NCBI RefSeq assembly: GCF_000619905.2 | Contig: NZ_CP012371.1 | Span: forward strand, 186,001-250,000 | Direction of reading: 5' to 3' | DNA: 64,000 nucleotides | Source: Nitrosospira briensis C-128 | Lineage (GTDB): Bacteria; Pseudomonadota; Gammaproteobacteria; Burkholderiales; Nitrosomonadaceae | Shown: positions 18,726 to 27,885 of the stretch, piece by piece | Position numbering within the stretch: position 1 is the stretch's first letter | Layout: every line of letters starts with the position of its first letter | The notes under the pieces: generated by a model | The model's database searches: none | Told to the model about the DNA's origin: nothing | The model's input: only the letters and a program-made list of their open reading frames with translations | Program-made: the position numbers and the translations under genes

Positions 18726-19391
18726 AAAGAATGCTCTCTCTTGGTTACGGCAAAGTTGGTTGGTTTGGATGCCGCAAAGTGTCCCTGGGTCTCGCCTTCA
18801 AGGAGGCTGAAGTTTCGACTGATTATCTTCGGATGGATGATCCCACCGTTACTTCATGCGGAATTTCACGATCTGAATTCCAGCTCTTTTTTCTATTTGT
18901 AGAGTAGAAACAGAAAATTACAAGGTTGCGAGGCGTGACGAATTGGGGCAATAAGTTAACGATCTTATATTATTGATAAAGTAGGTTATCAAGGGTAAAA
19001 GGCACGTGCCACTAGGCTGGTCCCCGATCTTTGGAATACCGAGAATTAAATGTAAAAAATAATTCTTGTGCTATAAAAAGATCAGTTGCCCTTGGTGGTG
19101 CGTATGTTGGGTTTACCCTATGAACATAACTTTGGATGGGAGGCCGCTTGACCATCGCTCTTCTGTGATCTCAAATTAAGGATCAATCACCGCATAACCC
19201 ACACAATTTCGGAGAATAATAATGTCCCAATAAGGGAGGGCGAGGCGCGCATCTCGGCGATCAGGGCTCGCCTCGTTCAAAAAATCGTTTCCCATGATGT
19301 TCTTTTGGAGTAAGTAGAGAGGAGGCGTCTATGAGCAACTACGCCAAATAAGCGGTCACTGCTCATGACCATAAAATGCGAGGAAATTTTT
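18726..19391. other. Intergenic region with tiny ORFs, no full gene
   Basis: This divergent interval lies between the lipid transporter operon and the SDR gene. It contains a GC-rich imperfect hairpin near 19239-19280. It also has two strong ribosome-binding sites followed at once by stops: GGAGAATAATAATG with MSQ-stop near 19222, and GAGGAGGCGTCT before MSNYAK-stop at 19331. Either these are leader peptides or they are the start of a lost gene. Confidence 0.4.
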
Positions 19392-20150
19392 ATGAACGGT
19401 TTACAGAACAAGGTTGCGGTAATTACCGGAGCAACGTCTGGAATCGGCTTGGCTACAGCCTTGAGACTTGCAGAAGAAGGAGTCAATTTAGTGTTGGCTG
19501 GACGCCGAGCAGACAGAGGTGCGGAAATTCAGGACCGCGTTGCGAAAAAAGGCATAAAAGCGATCTTCAAAGTCACGGATGTGACGCGTGAAGACAACCT
19601 CGTTGATTTATTCAGCCTGGTTGAAAAGGAGTTCGGGCAGCTGCATTTTGCTTTCAACAACGCTGGCGTCGAGTCAGACGCTTGCAGTATAGAAAAAGCG
19701 ACTGGTGAGGAATACAACCGAGTCATGGATACCAACGTTAAAGGCGTATTGTTGTCGATAAAACACGAGGTGCCTTTGATACGCAAGGCTGACGGTGGAG
19801 TCATTGTGAATACAAGCTCGATCGCAGGACTGGTCGGACTCGCAGATTTCAGCATCTACGTTGCCAGCAAACATGCGGTGCTTGGCTTGACCAAATCAGC
19901 GGCTCTGGAATTAGCCAAGGACAACATTCGAGTCAATGCCGTTTCTCCAGCCGCAGTTGAAACAGAGATGCTTGATCGGTTCGTGGGCCATGATGATCAA
20001 ATGAAAGCAGGCTTTGCAAAAATGCATCCACTCGGACGTGTTGGCAAGCCGGAAGAGATTGCTGCAGTGGTTGCGTTCTTATTTTCGGACGACGCTACAT
20101 TCATAACTGGACAGTCTTTGACTGTTGATGGCGGCTATACAACTGCATAG
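19392..20150 (+). CDS. Short-chain dehydrogenase/reductase (SDR)
   Basis: The ATG at 19392 follows GAGGAA; the in-frame ATG at 19365 has no such site. The 252-residue classical SDR has the NAD(P) motif TGATSGIG (residues about 12-19), NNAG (about 90), the catalytic triad Ser (NTSSIAG) and YVASK, and C-terminal QSLTVDGGY. It would oxidise or reduce a hydroxyl/carbonyl substrate; the cofactor is probably NADP given AGRRADR after beta-2. Substrate is unknown. No operon partner is obvious. Confidence 0.93.
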   Translation: MNGLQNKVAVITGATSGIGLATALRLAEEGVNLVLAGRRADRGAEIQDRVAKKGIKAIFKVTDVTREDNLVDLFSLVEKEFGQLHFAFNNAGVESDACSIEKATGEEYNRVMDTNVKGVLLSIKHEVPLIRKADGGVIVNTSSIAGLVGLADFSIYVASKHAVLGLTKSAALELAKDNIRVNAVSPAAVETEMLDRFVGHDDQMKAGFAKMHPLGRVGKPEEIAAVVAFLFSDDATFITGQSLTVDGGYTTA

Positions 20151-20599
20151 CAAGCCAAAGGAGGATTCGTTACCGGGCTTTGTCGAGTTCAACGAGGAGC
20201 TGGATAATCCAGAACAAGGCGGATGCATGGCCTTCACGAAACGCGTAGCCGGTGCCGGCACGATCCGTAAGCATGACATAGGTCACGGAACCTCAGATCA
20301 TCCTTTCATATCTCAGTCAGGGCGCGCCGGTAATATCTCGAAATCATCCAATGGCTGATCATGACGGGAACCATATCAGGCGAGAGCTTGAAATTGCTCG
20401 GTATTGGAACTGAACCGCCTCGGATGGGTTACCGATGGAAGACCAGAAGTTGAATGAACTGCGGTTGCTGTGGCGGGCGAGAATGGATCCGTTGAGGCTA
20501 GCCCGGTGGAAGTAGCGATGGTGGAGCGTGAAGAGGGTCTGATTAAGCAAGAATCGACACAGTATGTTAAAACACCTGAAACGAATCAGGAGAACAAAA
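20151..20599. other. Intergenic, no gene supported
   Basis: Short open frames exist here but none shows a convincing start site or familiar sequence. It may hold the promoter of the 91-aa hypothetical gene that follows. Confidence 0.35.
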
Positions 20600-20875
20600 A
20601 TGCAGTTACTGTACAACCCGGATATATACCCGGATCAAATCCGGGAAATGATATTGCAATCGGGGGAAATCGGGATCGAGATCGCAAACCGGTGGATGAT
20701 AGGGTGGCCAAAAAGGGTCGTGAATCTTCTGATCCAGGATATGTACGAGGAAGTGTTTCAGTACCAGCTTTTGCAGGAACAGGATGTGATAGCAAGAGCA
20801 TCCAACCTGAGCCATTTCGCGCCAATGGAGATCATGGTAATGTCGGGCCTGAGTCTCGAACCGCCGGAAGTGTAG
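20600..20875 (+). CDS. Conserved-looking hypothetical protein (91 aa)
   Basis: The ATG at 20600 has CAGGAGAAC just upstream, a better start than the one at 20564. The 91-residue product (MQLLYNPDIYPDQIREMI..., MYEEVFQYQLLQEQDVIARA) is helical, acidic at the end (SLEPPEV) and without signal or membrane segment. Composition and the ribosome-binding site suggest a real gene. I do not recognise the family. Confidence 0.6.
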   Translation: MQLLYNPDIYPDQIREMILQSGEIGIEIANRWMIGWPKRVVNLLIQDMYEEVFQYQLLQEQDVIARASNLSHFAPMEIMVMSGLSLEPPEV

Positions 20876-21083
20876 AAGGTATCTCTATCGCTGACGCCAC
20901 ACACACCCGGGACATCACAAGAACTTACCGAACTTCCCGGCACCCGTTCCCTGTAGAATCCTCATCAAGCGTCGTGCTGCCGCTAAACAAGGCGGTAGAG
21001 ACTTGTCCAACGCTATCGTTCAAGCCAAGGAAAGTGATGGGAAATTGAATCGAAATATTACTGTTGAAGCGGTAGGTGGCAGG

Positions 21084-21590
21084 TCAAGATCTCAGTATTT
21101 TTATGAGTCTTAGCGGGACACCAATCTCTTTGGCCTTGCTTTCGACTGCAGTTGAAGTTCTACCTAGTTTTAGCGCGATTCGCCTCACCGGAACATTTTG
21201 CTCAGCGAGCGTTTGCAGGATTCTAATATCTTCGGTTGACCATGGACTGCCATGATTGCGGGACTGCTGTCTCCTATCACGCTGCCGTCTATCGCCTGTT
21301 CTTCGCTCAGATCCATATTGCGTAATTTCGTCAGGGACATCTTGCCTGCAAACCTCGGTTACAAGCTGTAGCGCTTGCTGCCGAATGGGATGCAATTCTT
21401 GGGAATCACCGTCTACAGCTAGAATTTCCAGTATCGCTGAAAGTTCCTGCCGGGCGCAGGGAGACAGCAAAGCCATAACACCCTCAAGAATGAAATGAGA
21501 TCGCTTAAGTTCGCTGGACCAAAGGTCTGAAATTTTATTATTATCGAACTTAACGTCATCGCGTTGCCGCTTATCATCTTCGTTGCTCAT
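21084..21590 (-). CDS. Hypothetical protein with C-terminal Myb/SANT-like helix-turn-helix
   Basis: The 168-residue protein has an acidic/charged N-terminus, an Arg-rich central linker (ERRTGDRRQRDRRQQSRN, residues about 95-112), and a C-terminal domain PWSTEDIRILQTLAEQ followed by VRRIALKLGRTSTAVESKA. The last part has the tryptophan-started three-helix pattern of SANT/Myb-like or GcrA-like DNA-binding domains. It is probably a DNA-binding regulator with unknown targets. It stands alone. Confidence 0.7.
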   Translation of the reverse strand: MSNEDDKRQRDDVKFDNNKISDLWSSELKRSHFILEGVMALLSPCARQELSAILEILAVDGDSQELHPIRQQALQLVTEVCRQDVPDEITQYGSERRTGDRRQRDRRQQSRNHGSPWSTEDIRILQTLAEQNVPVRRIALKLGRTSTAVESKAKEIGVPLRLIKILRS

Positions 21591-21883
21591 GCTCTACCTT
21601 TCTAATGACTGGTCTTGTCATTCAGCCCCATTCAGCACTCCTATTATCGTTTCCATGCTCTTGATCACCAACTGGCATCGTTGCCCGTTGAGATCATCCG
21701 TGCGGATCATGGATTAAAACTGTTTCTGTAAGAGACCTGCGCGAGCAGTAACATCTTTCTGCATCAGCCTCCTGGGCTTGCGCGTCAGCCGACTGCTTTA
21801 AGTCTTTTCATTATCGCAATTGTGATACAAAAAGATATTGCATAGGCGATTGCAAATAATCGCATAAGCGATATTTCTATCCG

Positions 21884-22258
21884 ATGTTTCAAAAACTGAT
21901 GATAGAAATTGTATCCGCTGGCTGGACGCAGGTCGAGACTCCACCCTTTTTTAAAAAGGGCGCAGTGGCGCGCAGACAGACCTTAAGTCACGGGCTCCAA
22001 GCCTTTGCTTACTGCCGACGTTGCGGCCGGTGCCACGCTTATATTTCATACAGTGGACATGACCGAGACACAGCCTGGATCCTAATAAAAAAATACCGAA
22101 AGCCTCCTAACGTGCGAAACCGCACATATCTTTTGTCCACAAAGCGAGTAGGATTATTATGGCTTCGGAGACGATTTTTGATGCTTGAAGCCAGAACTTT
22201 TTATTTGTACTTAAGTCGAAAGTTGGCGGATGGTACGACGAGTTTCATTCGCGGATAG
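21884..22258 (+). CDS. Possible hypothetical protein (124 aa)
   Basis: The open frame of 124 residues contains a CRRCGRCHAY motif and is very basic. No ribosome-binding site precedes the ATG and the composition (many Arg, Tyr, Trp) could be chance. It is listed because nothing else covers this stretch. Confidence 0.25.
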   Translation: MFQKLMIEIVSAGWTQVETPPFFKKGAVARRQTLSHGLQAFAYCRRCGRCHAYISYSGHDRDTAWILIKKYRKPPNVRNRTYLLSTKRVGLLWLRRRFLMLEARTFYLYLSRKLADGTTSFIRG

Positions 22259-22381
22259 AGTTCTTTAACTGCAGGATGTTTCTGAAGGTGCTTGCTGACG
22301 AAAACCGGGAGAAGTGCACTGTGGTACTCGGCCGTCAAGTTGTCAACTCTTGAATCATCTTAATTTTTAAAGGAGGTTATC

Positions 22382-22465
22382 ATGGAAATGGCAATTCTCA
22401 TAGTAGGTATAGGTGCCGTTGCTGTTTGGTTCTTTATGACTAAGGACGGCGGACGGAAAGAATAA
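22382..22465 (+). CDS. 27-residue small membrane protein
   Basis: An extended ribosome-binding site, TAAAGGAGGTTATC, places ATG 22382 at ideal spacing. The product is MEMAILIVGIGAVAVWFFMT followed by the charged tail KDGGRKE: one transmembrane helix with a positive cytoplasmic end. A GC-rich hairpin follows at 22552-22597. Small single-pass proteins like this often modulate larger membrane proteins. The family is not recognised and the role is unknown. Confidence 0.6.
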   Translation: MEMAILIVGIGAVAVWFFMTKDGGRKE

Positions 22466-22551
22466 AACCCATTAGATACTTGAGTAGAGCTACTGAAAAA
22501 GGAATATTGTCTGATTACAACATACAGAATTCAGGGCTAATACTCAACGAG

Positions 22552-22601
22552 CCGGTGCTCATGTGACGCCTGTGCTGTCCGGCGCACCGGCTTCTTTTTA
22601 G
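22552..22601 (+). terminator. Probable terminator with long loop
   Basis: AGCCGGTGC near 22553 pairs with GCACCGGCT near 22585-22593, followed directly by TCTTTTTA. It is the likely end of the small membrane protein transcript. Confidence 0.6.
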
Positions 22602-23107
22602 GATATCTTGGTAGTGACCGGTAGTGGCTTAACCGGTAGTGGCTCAACCCTTAGGGTAGACTTCCCTGAGCCTTGGCAGACTCCCTCAAGCCTTGAGGCA
22701 GACCCTGCAGACCTAAAAAATCTCCTGATACTCCCCTTATCTCACGTCCTCCACGGCGCCAGGCTCATCCTCATGAATGTGGTCAAGCCGCAAGTAAGGA
22801 TGGCAGCGAGGGTGGCAAAAACCGGCTCGGCATGTATACGCAGCGGTTATTGGCTGATCAACTGCTTGATCGGCAGATCGCCGCGGTTCGTGGCAGCTTA
22901 GCGTTCCCGAATTAGCCATATCTCATCCGATATCCACAGCTCAGGTTATGTATGCTTCCGAACAGAGTGAAGCGATTTTCCCTATTAGGATGCAGTCACT
23001 CTCTGTTGTGTTTAACTCGATTAACAGAGACAAGAACCCCGAAGACATTGGGTTTGAGGGATTGCATGTCAGAGGGAAACTTTTGAGATATCGATAATAG
23101 GAGATTC
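22602..23107. other. Intergenic with degenerate short repeats
   Basis: The first 110 bases contain near-duplicate strings (GACCGGTAGTGGCTTAA / ACCGGTAGTGGCTCAA and CCTGAGCCTTGGCAGACTC / CTCAAGCCTTGAGGCAGACC). The ORF at 22608 has no start signal. The rest probably includes the promoter of the KGG-repeat gene. Confidence 0.35.
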
Positions 23108-23557
23108 ATGATGGCTTCAGATAAAGTAAAAAGTGACGACCGAAGCAGCGGCCGCGAAAGCAAGCGCGGTTTTGCTTCCATGGATGAAGCTAGACAACGC
23201 GAAATAGCCAGCCAGGGTGGTAAAGCCGCTCATGAAAAGGGTACCGCACACGAGTTTGATTCAGAAGAAGCTCGCGAAGCTGGCAGGAAGGGTGGCAAAG
23301 CGGCTCATGAGAAGGGCACGGCACACGAGTTTGATTCGGCGGAGGCTCGTGAAGCCGGCAGCAAAGGTGGCAAGGCGGCTCATGACAAGGGTACGGCGCA
23401 TGAGTTTGATTCGAAGGAAGCTCGCGAAGCTGGCCGGAAAGGTGGAGAATCGCGTGGAAAAGGCAGCTCGGATGATAAGAGCTCCTCTCATTCAACCCGT
23501 GGTGGAACATCAGAGCAACATGCCAAAGCCGGTAGCCAAAGCCATAAAAATAAATAG
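23108..23557 (+). CDS. KGG-repeat general stress protein
   Basis: The 149-residue, highly charged protein has three nearly identical tandem units of the KGG type (GGKAAHEKGTAHEFDS plus EAREAGRK), preceded by the related GFASMDEARQREIASQGG and followed by a Ser/Gly/Lys tail. These Con-10/GsiB-like proteins are hydrophilic, probably disordered and stress-induced (desiccation, stationary phase). GGAG lies 7 bases before ATG 23108. The repeats are also similar at DNA level, implying recent duplication. Confidence 0.9.
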   Translation: MMASDKVKSDDRSSGRESKRGFASMDEARQREIASQGGKAAHEKGTAHEFDSEEAREAGRKGGKAAHEKGTAHEFDSAEAREAGSKGGKAAHDKGTAHEFDSKEAREAGRKGGESRGKGSSDDKSSSHSTRGGTSEQHAKAGSQSHKNK

Positions 23558-23856
23558 TGGCCCAGCGTGATGAGGGTCAGTTTGTCTTTGCTCTTCAACT
23601 TTTATTGATGTGTAGTAGTCTCGACTACAGCTGCTACACATCAATATCGTTCTCCGGTGTCTTCTCGCGTCAGTTTCTTTTAGAGCAATTTCCTTGAGAT
23701 CCGTTTTTTGATTTTGGAGAATATTTTTGTCTGCTCTTCTTCTATTTTTTGGAGCACCCCGCACAGTTACCCAGCGGATTGACTCCAGTCTGGAATGCCA
23801 TCGGTTGAATTTGTACGATCAAATCATGGACGGCGAGTCAACTGTGGCTTTATTCC
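23558..23856. repeat. Long hairpin in the intergenic region
   Basis: ATTGATGTGTAG at 23604-23615 pairs exactly with CTACACATCAAT at 23634-23645, and the loop contains a smaller stem (TAGTC/GACTA). It could be a terminator-like or mobile repeat structure after the stress gene. The rest shows no gene. Confidence 0.5.
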
Positions 23857-24720
23857 TTACAGTTTCGCCATCAGGGCCTTGGCATCAAACGGCGCCCTGA
23901 CTTTGATATCATTATCAAAGTAGCAATAAACATCACGCGTATGAAGTTGTAACGAAGATTGCGCCGAGATGAGGTGCGCGTCGTCCGGCTGGGACCCGGC
24001 GCGCCAGGCGCGAATCCTCGCTGCCCAGCGTGCCAGCGCCTCATCGGTGTACCCGCTCGCATACAGTTCCTTGTCGCCGTGCAAGCGGAGATAGAGAAAA
24101 TCCGCGGTAACGTCTTCCCGATAGGGCCATTTTCCGGCGGTGTCGGCAACGACGAATGCAATGTTGTGCTCGCGCAGCATTTGGATAAAGGATTCGTCGA
24201 TGAAACTTTCGTGCCGAATCTCGATAGCGTGCCGAACGGTACGGGTGGCATCGACGGCCAGCCGTGCGCGACCTGTCATGCGGTGCTCACGACGGCGAGC
24301 AAGGCTCAGCGCCTGTTGGGTATCGTGCGGCAAAATCTCAAAAAAAAGTTTCATTCTTTCGGGATCGTAGCGAAAGCTTGGCGGGAACTGCCAGAGGATA
24401 GGTCCGAGTTTTTCTCGAAGGTTGAATAATCCGGAAGCAAAGAAGTTGGCGAGTGGGCCATGAACATCGCGGAGGCGTCGCACATGAGTAACGTAGCGCG
24501 GCCCCTTGACACTGAAGATGAAACCCGGAGGGGTGGCTTCATACCAATGCTGGAAGCTCTCCGGTTTCTGTAACGAGTAAAACGATCCGTTTATCTCTAT
24601 GGTCGGCAGTGCTCTGGAAGCATATTCGAGCTCTCGATCCTGCGGAAGGCCAGAAGGATAGAAAACTCCTCGCCATGGCGGGTAGCGCCAACCGGAAATC
24701 CCGACAAATGTCCCGCTCAC
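23857..24720 (-). CDS. DUF72 (YecE-like) family protein
   Basis: The start is taken at GTG 24720, giving the usual family opening (GTFVGISGWRYPPWRGVFYP); upstream residues of the longer frame look noncoding. The 287-residue TIM-barrel family is marked by EINGSFYSLQKPESFQHWY, FSVKGPRYVTH, LGPILWQFPPSFRYD, HESFIDESF and YLRLHGDKELY...YCYFDND. The biochemical activity of the family is still unclear. The cupin gene ends 4 bases upstream, so the two are probably cotranscribed. Confidence 0.88.
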   Translation of the reverse strand: MSGTFVGISGWRYPPWRGVFYPSGLPQDRELEYASRALPTIEINGSFYSLQKPESFQHWYEATPPGFIFSVKGPRYVTHVRRLRDVHGPLANFFASGLFNLREKLGPILWQFPPSFRYDPERMKLFFEILPHDTQQALSLARRREHRMTGRARLAVDATRTVRHAIEIRHESFIDESFIQMLREHNIAFVVADTAGKWPYREDVTADFLYLRLHGDKELYASGYTDEALARWAARIRAWRAGSQPDDAHLISAQSSLQLHTRDVYCYFDNDIKVRAPFDAKALMAKL

Positions 24721-24724
24721 GGTA

Positions 24725-25081
24725 CTAGGCGTCCTGCCCGCGCGGCAGTTCTTCACCGCTGATGGTATAAGCCGGCGGCACGTAGAAATTGAGCGTCCGC
24801 AGCAAGTCGTCACCGGTATTGCGGATTTCATGCTCATCGCCGCGCTCAATGAGCATGAGCACGCCTTGGCCCAGTCCTTGGCCCAGTTCATGGCGCTTGC
24901 CGTTTACTGTCGCAATACCGGTTCCCGACAGTACGTACAGCCATTGATCAGCGCCACGATGACGATTTTCCGGGCCGCCTTCCGCATCACCGGGCGGCAG
25001 AACCATCTCCGCTGCCTGAGAACCCTCGTTGCCAAAGACCACACGAAACCCCCTTTCGAATGTTAGGTTCTTCATTTTCAT
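24725..25081 (-). CDS. Cupin-domain protein
   Basis: The ATG at 25081 is preceded by AGGAAG. The 118-residue single-domain cupin has motif 1 in modified form (RGADQWLYVLSGTG) and motif 2 with ERGDEHEIRNTGD. It probably binds a metal through the conserved His/Glu. It may act as a small sugar isomerase, a dioxygenase or a sensor, which I cannot tell. It is followed at once by the DUF72 gene. Confidence 0.8.
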   Translation of the reverse strand: MKMKNLTFERGFRVVFGNEGSQAAEMVLPPGDAEGGPENRHRGADQWLYVLSGTGIATVNGKRHELGQGLGQGVLMLIERGDEHEIRNTGDDLLRTLNFYVPPAYTISGEELPRGQDA

Positions 25082-25218
25082 CTGCGCTTCCTGCGTCAAA
25101 GAAAAAATTGGACAGCCGGAAAGTGACACGGTTTCGCGCACTTTAGAGAAAGAGATCACGCCCCGCATACTCATCAGTATGCTGGATCAAACCCCCTGCA
25201 CCTGATTCTGTTGGAATG

Positions 25219-25848
25219 TCAGCGCAGAAAAGGCCTTGCCAGTTTGAGGTCGTCGACAAAGCGGTCATATTCCTCATCCCTGTCTCGCTCGGGCACGCGC
25301 AACAAGAACGAGGGATGAACCGTAATCAGCAGCGATATACCTGGTGCATATTCATGTAGTTTTCCCCGATTAATCGTAATCGGTGTTGCGCGGCCCAGCA
25401 GTGAGCGTGTAGCTGTCGCACCCAATGCAATAAGAAGGCGAGGGGCGACCAGCTCGATTTCGCGCCTGAGCCACTCGTAACACGCGGCAATTTCTGCATC
25501 GGCGGGTTTTTTATGCATACGACGCTTCCCGCGAACCTCGAATTTGAAGTGCTTAACAGCGTTGGTAATATAAACATCTTCATGCGGTATCTCGACCGTT
25601 GCCAACGCTCGTGCCAGAAGCTGGCCGGCTGGACCCACGAACGGGTGGCCTGTCAGATCTTCCCGGTCGCCAGGCTGCTCGCCTACGAGCATGATCGATG
25701 CATGCGAAGGACCTTCGCCAAAAACGGTTTGGGTTGCATGCTCCCAAAGTGGGCAAGCGCGACAGTCCAATGCCGCTTTACGCAGGGCTTCGATTGTGTT
25801 ACCCGCCCGCTCCGCGGGATGCAACGAATTTCCTGAAGTAGCCTTCAT
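25219..25848 (-). CDS. UdgX-type uracil-DNA glycosylase
   Basis: The 209-residue protein belongs to the Fe-S family-4-like uracil-DNA glycosylases: motif A GEQPGDREDLTGHPFVGPAG (residues 56-75), motif B TVHPSFLLR (177-185), and cysteines at 29, 32 and 123. Between them is VKHFKFEVRGKRRMHKKP (98-115), the insertion that defines UdgX. In UdgX the His of the RRxH loop (here His112) attacks the sugar and leaves the enzyme covalently fixed to DNA. UdgX homologues usually read KRRIH; here it is KRRMH. The gene stands alone, and no damage-response operator was recognised. Confidence 0.85.
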   Translation of the reverse strand: MKATSGNSLHPAERAGNTIEALRKAALDCRACPLWEHATQTVFGEGPSHASIMLVGEQPGDREDLTGHPFVGPAGQLLARALATVEIPHEDVYITNAVKHFKFEVRGKRRMHKKPADAEIAACYEWLRREIELVAPRLLIALGATATRSLLGRATPITINRGKLHEYAPGISLLITVHPSFLLRVPERDRDEEYDRFVDDLKLARPFLR

Positions 25849-26151
25849 ATAGCAGGGCCAGTGGCTTATAAATTTATTTGCCAGGAAATAACTTTATAGA
25901 TCAAATAAATCTAAAAAGCTTATAGATTTTGGAGAAGGCAATAAAAAATGGTGGATTGGATTAAGCGATACCGCCGCTGCTGACATTGCCGATAGGCAAG
26001 ATATAGGGGATATAGCAGGATTAAGATATAAGGCCGGATGAATCAGAGTTTGGACTGGAGGTAAAATACTATGAGCCCGGCACGCCGTCGTTACAGATAA
26101 CCATGCTGAAGTAATGAATACAAGCGTTGTTCAAGCCCGGAACGCCTCGTC
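25849..26151. other. Intergenic, no gene seen
   Basis: AT-rich near 25860-25960 (likely the udgX promoter on the minus strand), then a GC-mixed stretch up to the kinase 3' end. No conserved frame was seen. Confidence 0.4.
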
Positions 26152-27834
26152 TTACAATGTTCCCTGCAAATTTTTGGGCACATCGTCCGCAGTCAGTTCG
26201 AACCAGAACACGCTGCCTTCACCGACCGTACTTTCCACACCGATTTCGCCTCCCATCAGCTCGATCAATTGCTTGGTCACGACGAGGCCGATGCCTGTAC
26301 CTTCAACCGAACCGTCCTCCTGGCCAAGTCGATTGAATTGCTGGAAAAGCTGCGTCAACTTTTCGGGCGGCAATCCGGCGCCGGTATCTTTGACGCTGAT
26401 ACGGATACGGTGCGGCGCAGTCGCATTACACTTTACTTCAACCGTTCCACCCTCGCGGTTATATTTGATTGCATTGGACAGAAGGTTAATCAGCACCTGC
26501 TTTACCCGCGTTCGATCCGCTCTCACAAAGAAATGCATATCCGCCGGCGGAAATATCAGTTGGATATTGCGCTCCTGCGCTTGCGGTTCCACCATGGTCC
26601 GGCATTCGACCATGACATCCCCCATACACATGGGTTCTTGGGAAACCACGAGTTTGCCCGATTCAATTGTGGCCAGATCAAGGATTTTATTGATCAACTC
26701 CAGCAAGTACCATCCCGCAGCATTGATCTCCTTGAGCATGGTCATCTGGGTGAACGTTGGTGGTGGCGAACTGGATTCCATCAATTGCGCAAAGCCGAGC
26801 ATGACATTGAGCGGAGATCGCAACTCATGGCTCATGCTGGAGAGGAAATCCGATTTGGCGAGATTGGCTTTTTCCGCATCAGTCTTGGCTTTGGTCAGTT
26901 CCGTTTCAATCAGCTTCCGTTGGGCAATATCACGGCGTAATTCTTCGTTAAGCCTTGCTAATTCATCTGTCCGCTTCGCCACCAATTCTTCGAGACGATA
27001 ACGATGTTGCCGCAGTTCAGCTTCCGCCAGTTTGCTCTCTGTAATATCGACCAGAATACCCTGGAGGAATAACGAACGTCCCGACTCATCCCGAACCACG
27101 CTTGCTTCATCGCGAAACCATAAAACTGATCCATCACGGGAAAGCAGGCGGTATTCGCAGCGCAAGGGCGCGCCGGTAGCGCGACTTCTTGCGCGTTCGT
27201 CGAGCATATGCCGCCGATCCTCCGCGTAAGTTCGGGCAAGAAGTATGTCCGGATCGTTCAGCCATTCGTCCGAAGGAAATCCCAGTGTTTTAATCCGGGA
27301 GCTAACGTAAAGAAAGCGATTAGTGCCATCCAGCGTAGCGATATATACGATTGCCGGAATTGTCTCCACCAGCGAGCGATATTTGGCTTCCGCCTGGGCC
27401 AGCTTGTCTTCAGCCAGCTTCTTTTCCATCCTCATCCGCCGCTCGCTCAGTACGCGTTGGATGATGGCAGGCAGCAATTCCAGGTACTGGTGCTCCATAT
27501 CCTTGATGAGATAATCCCTGGCGCCACGTTTCATGGCCTCGACCGCGATAGCGGCATTGTCCGTGCCGGTAAGCATCATGACGGGGATGGCAACGTCGCC
27601 CGCCTCGTCGGTCAGGGCAGCCAGAAATTCCAAACCATTCAGGTCCGGCAAGTGGTAGTCGAGCAAAACGCAATCCGGCTTTTGCTCATGGGCAAGCTGG
27701 AGCCCCTCGCGACCTGATTCGGCTTCGGAAAGCACGAAATCATAGTCCGGGTTTCGCGCAAGGGCGCGGCGACAGGCCATGCGATCCACGGCGTCGTCTT
27801 CGACGAGGAGTACGCGAATCAGCGGTTTGATCAT
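26152..27834 (-). CDS. Response regulator-PAS-histidine kinase hybrid
   Basis: The 560-residue cytoplasmic protein has an N-terminal receiver (VLLVEDDAVDRMAC, phospho-acceptor Asp in CVLLDYHLPDLNG, residues about 1-125), a PAS/PAC sensor (about 150-275), a coiled-coil linker, HisKA with H-box FLSSMSHELRSPLNVM, and an HATPase domain (N-box LLSNAIKYN, G1 VKDTGAGLP, G2 GTGIGLVV). It can receive a phosphate and signal on. It is the last of three genes in a signalling operon, 51 bases after the response regulator. Confidence 0.93.
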   Translation of the reverse strand: MIKPLIRVLLVEDDAVDRMACRRALARNPDYDFVLSEAESGREGLQLAHEQKPDCVLLDYHLPDLNGLEFLAALTDEAGDVAIPVMMLTGTDNAAIAVEAMKRGARDYLIKDMEHQYLELLPAIIQRVLSERRMRMEKKLAEDKLAQAEAKYRSLVETIPAIVYIATLDGTNRFLYVSSRIKTLGFPSDEWLNDPDILLARTYAEDRRHMLDERARSRATGAPLRCEYRLLSRDGSVLWFRDEASVVRDESGRSLFLQGILVDITESKLAEAELRQHRYRLEELVAKRTDELARLNEELRRDIAQRKLIETELTKAKTDAEKANLAKSDFLSSMSHELRSPLNVMLGFAQLMESSSPPPTFTQMTMLKEINAAGWYLLELINKILDLATIESGKLVVSQEPMCMGDVMVECRTMVEPQAQERNIQLIFPPADMHFFVRADRTRVKQVLINLLSNAIKYNREGGTVEVKCNATAPHRIRISVKDTGAGLPPEKLTQLFQQFNRLGQEDGSVEGTGIGLVVTKQLIELMGGEIGVESTVGEGSVFWFELTADDVPKNLQGTL

Positions 27835-27885
27835 AGAATAATCAGCTGATGGTGAAAATCTGGAAATCTTTCACCGAAGTCCTTA

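Noticed and set aside
20470-21048. 192-aa plus-strand ORF
   Set aside because: Overlaps the 91-aa gene at 20600, which has a proper ribosome site; composition looks noncoding.
26114-27001. 295-aa plus-strand ORF
   Set aside because: Antisense to the HisKA/HATPase region of the kinase; Ser/Arg-rich shadow composition.
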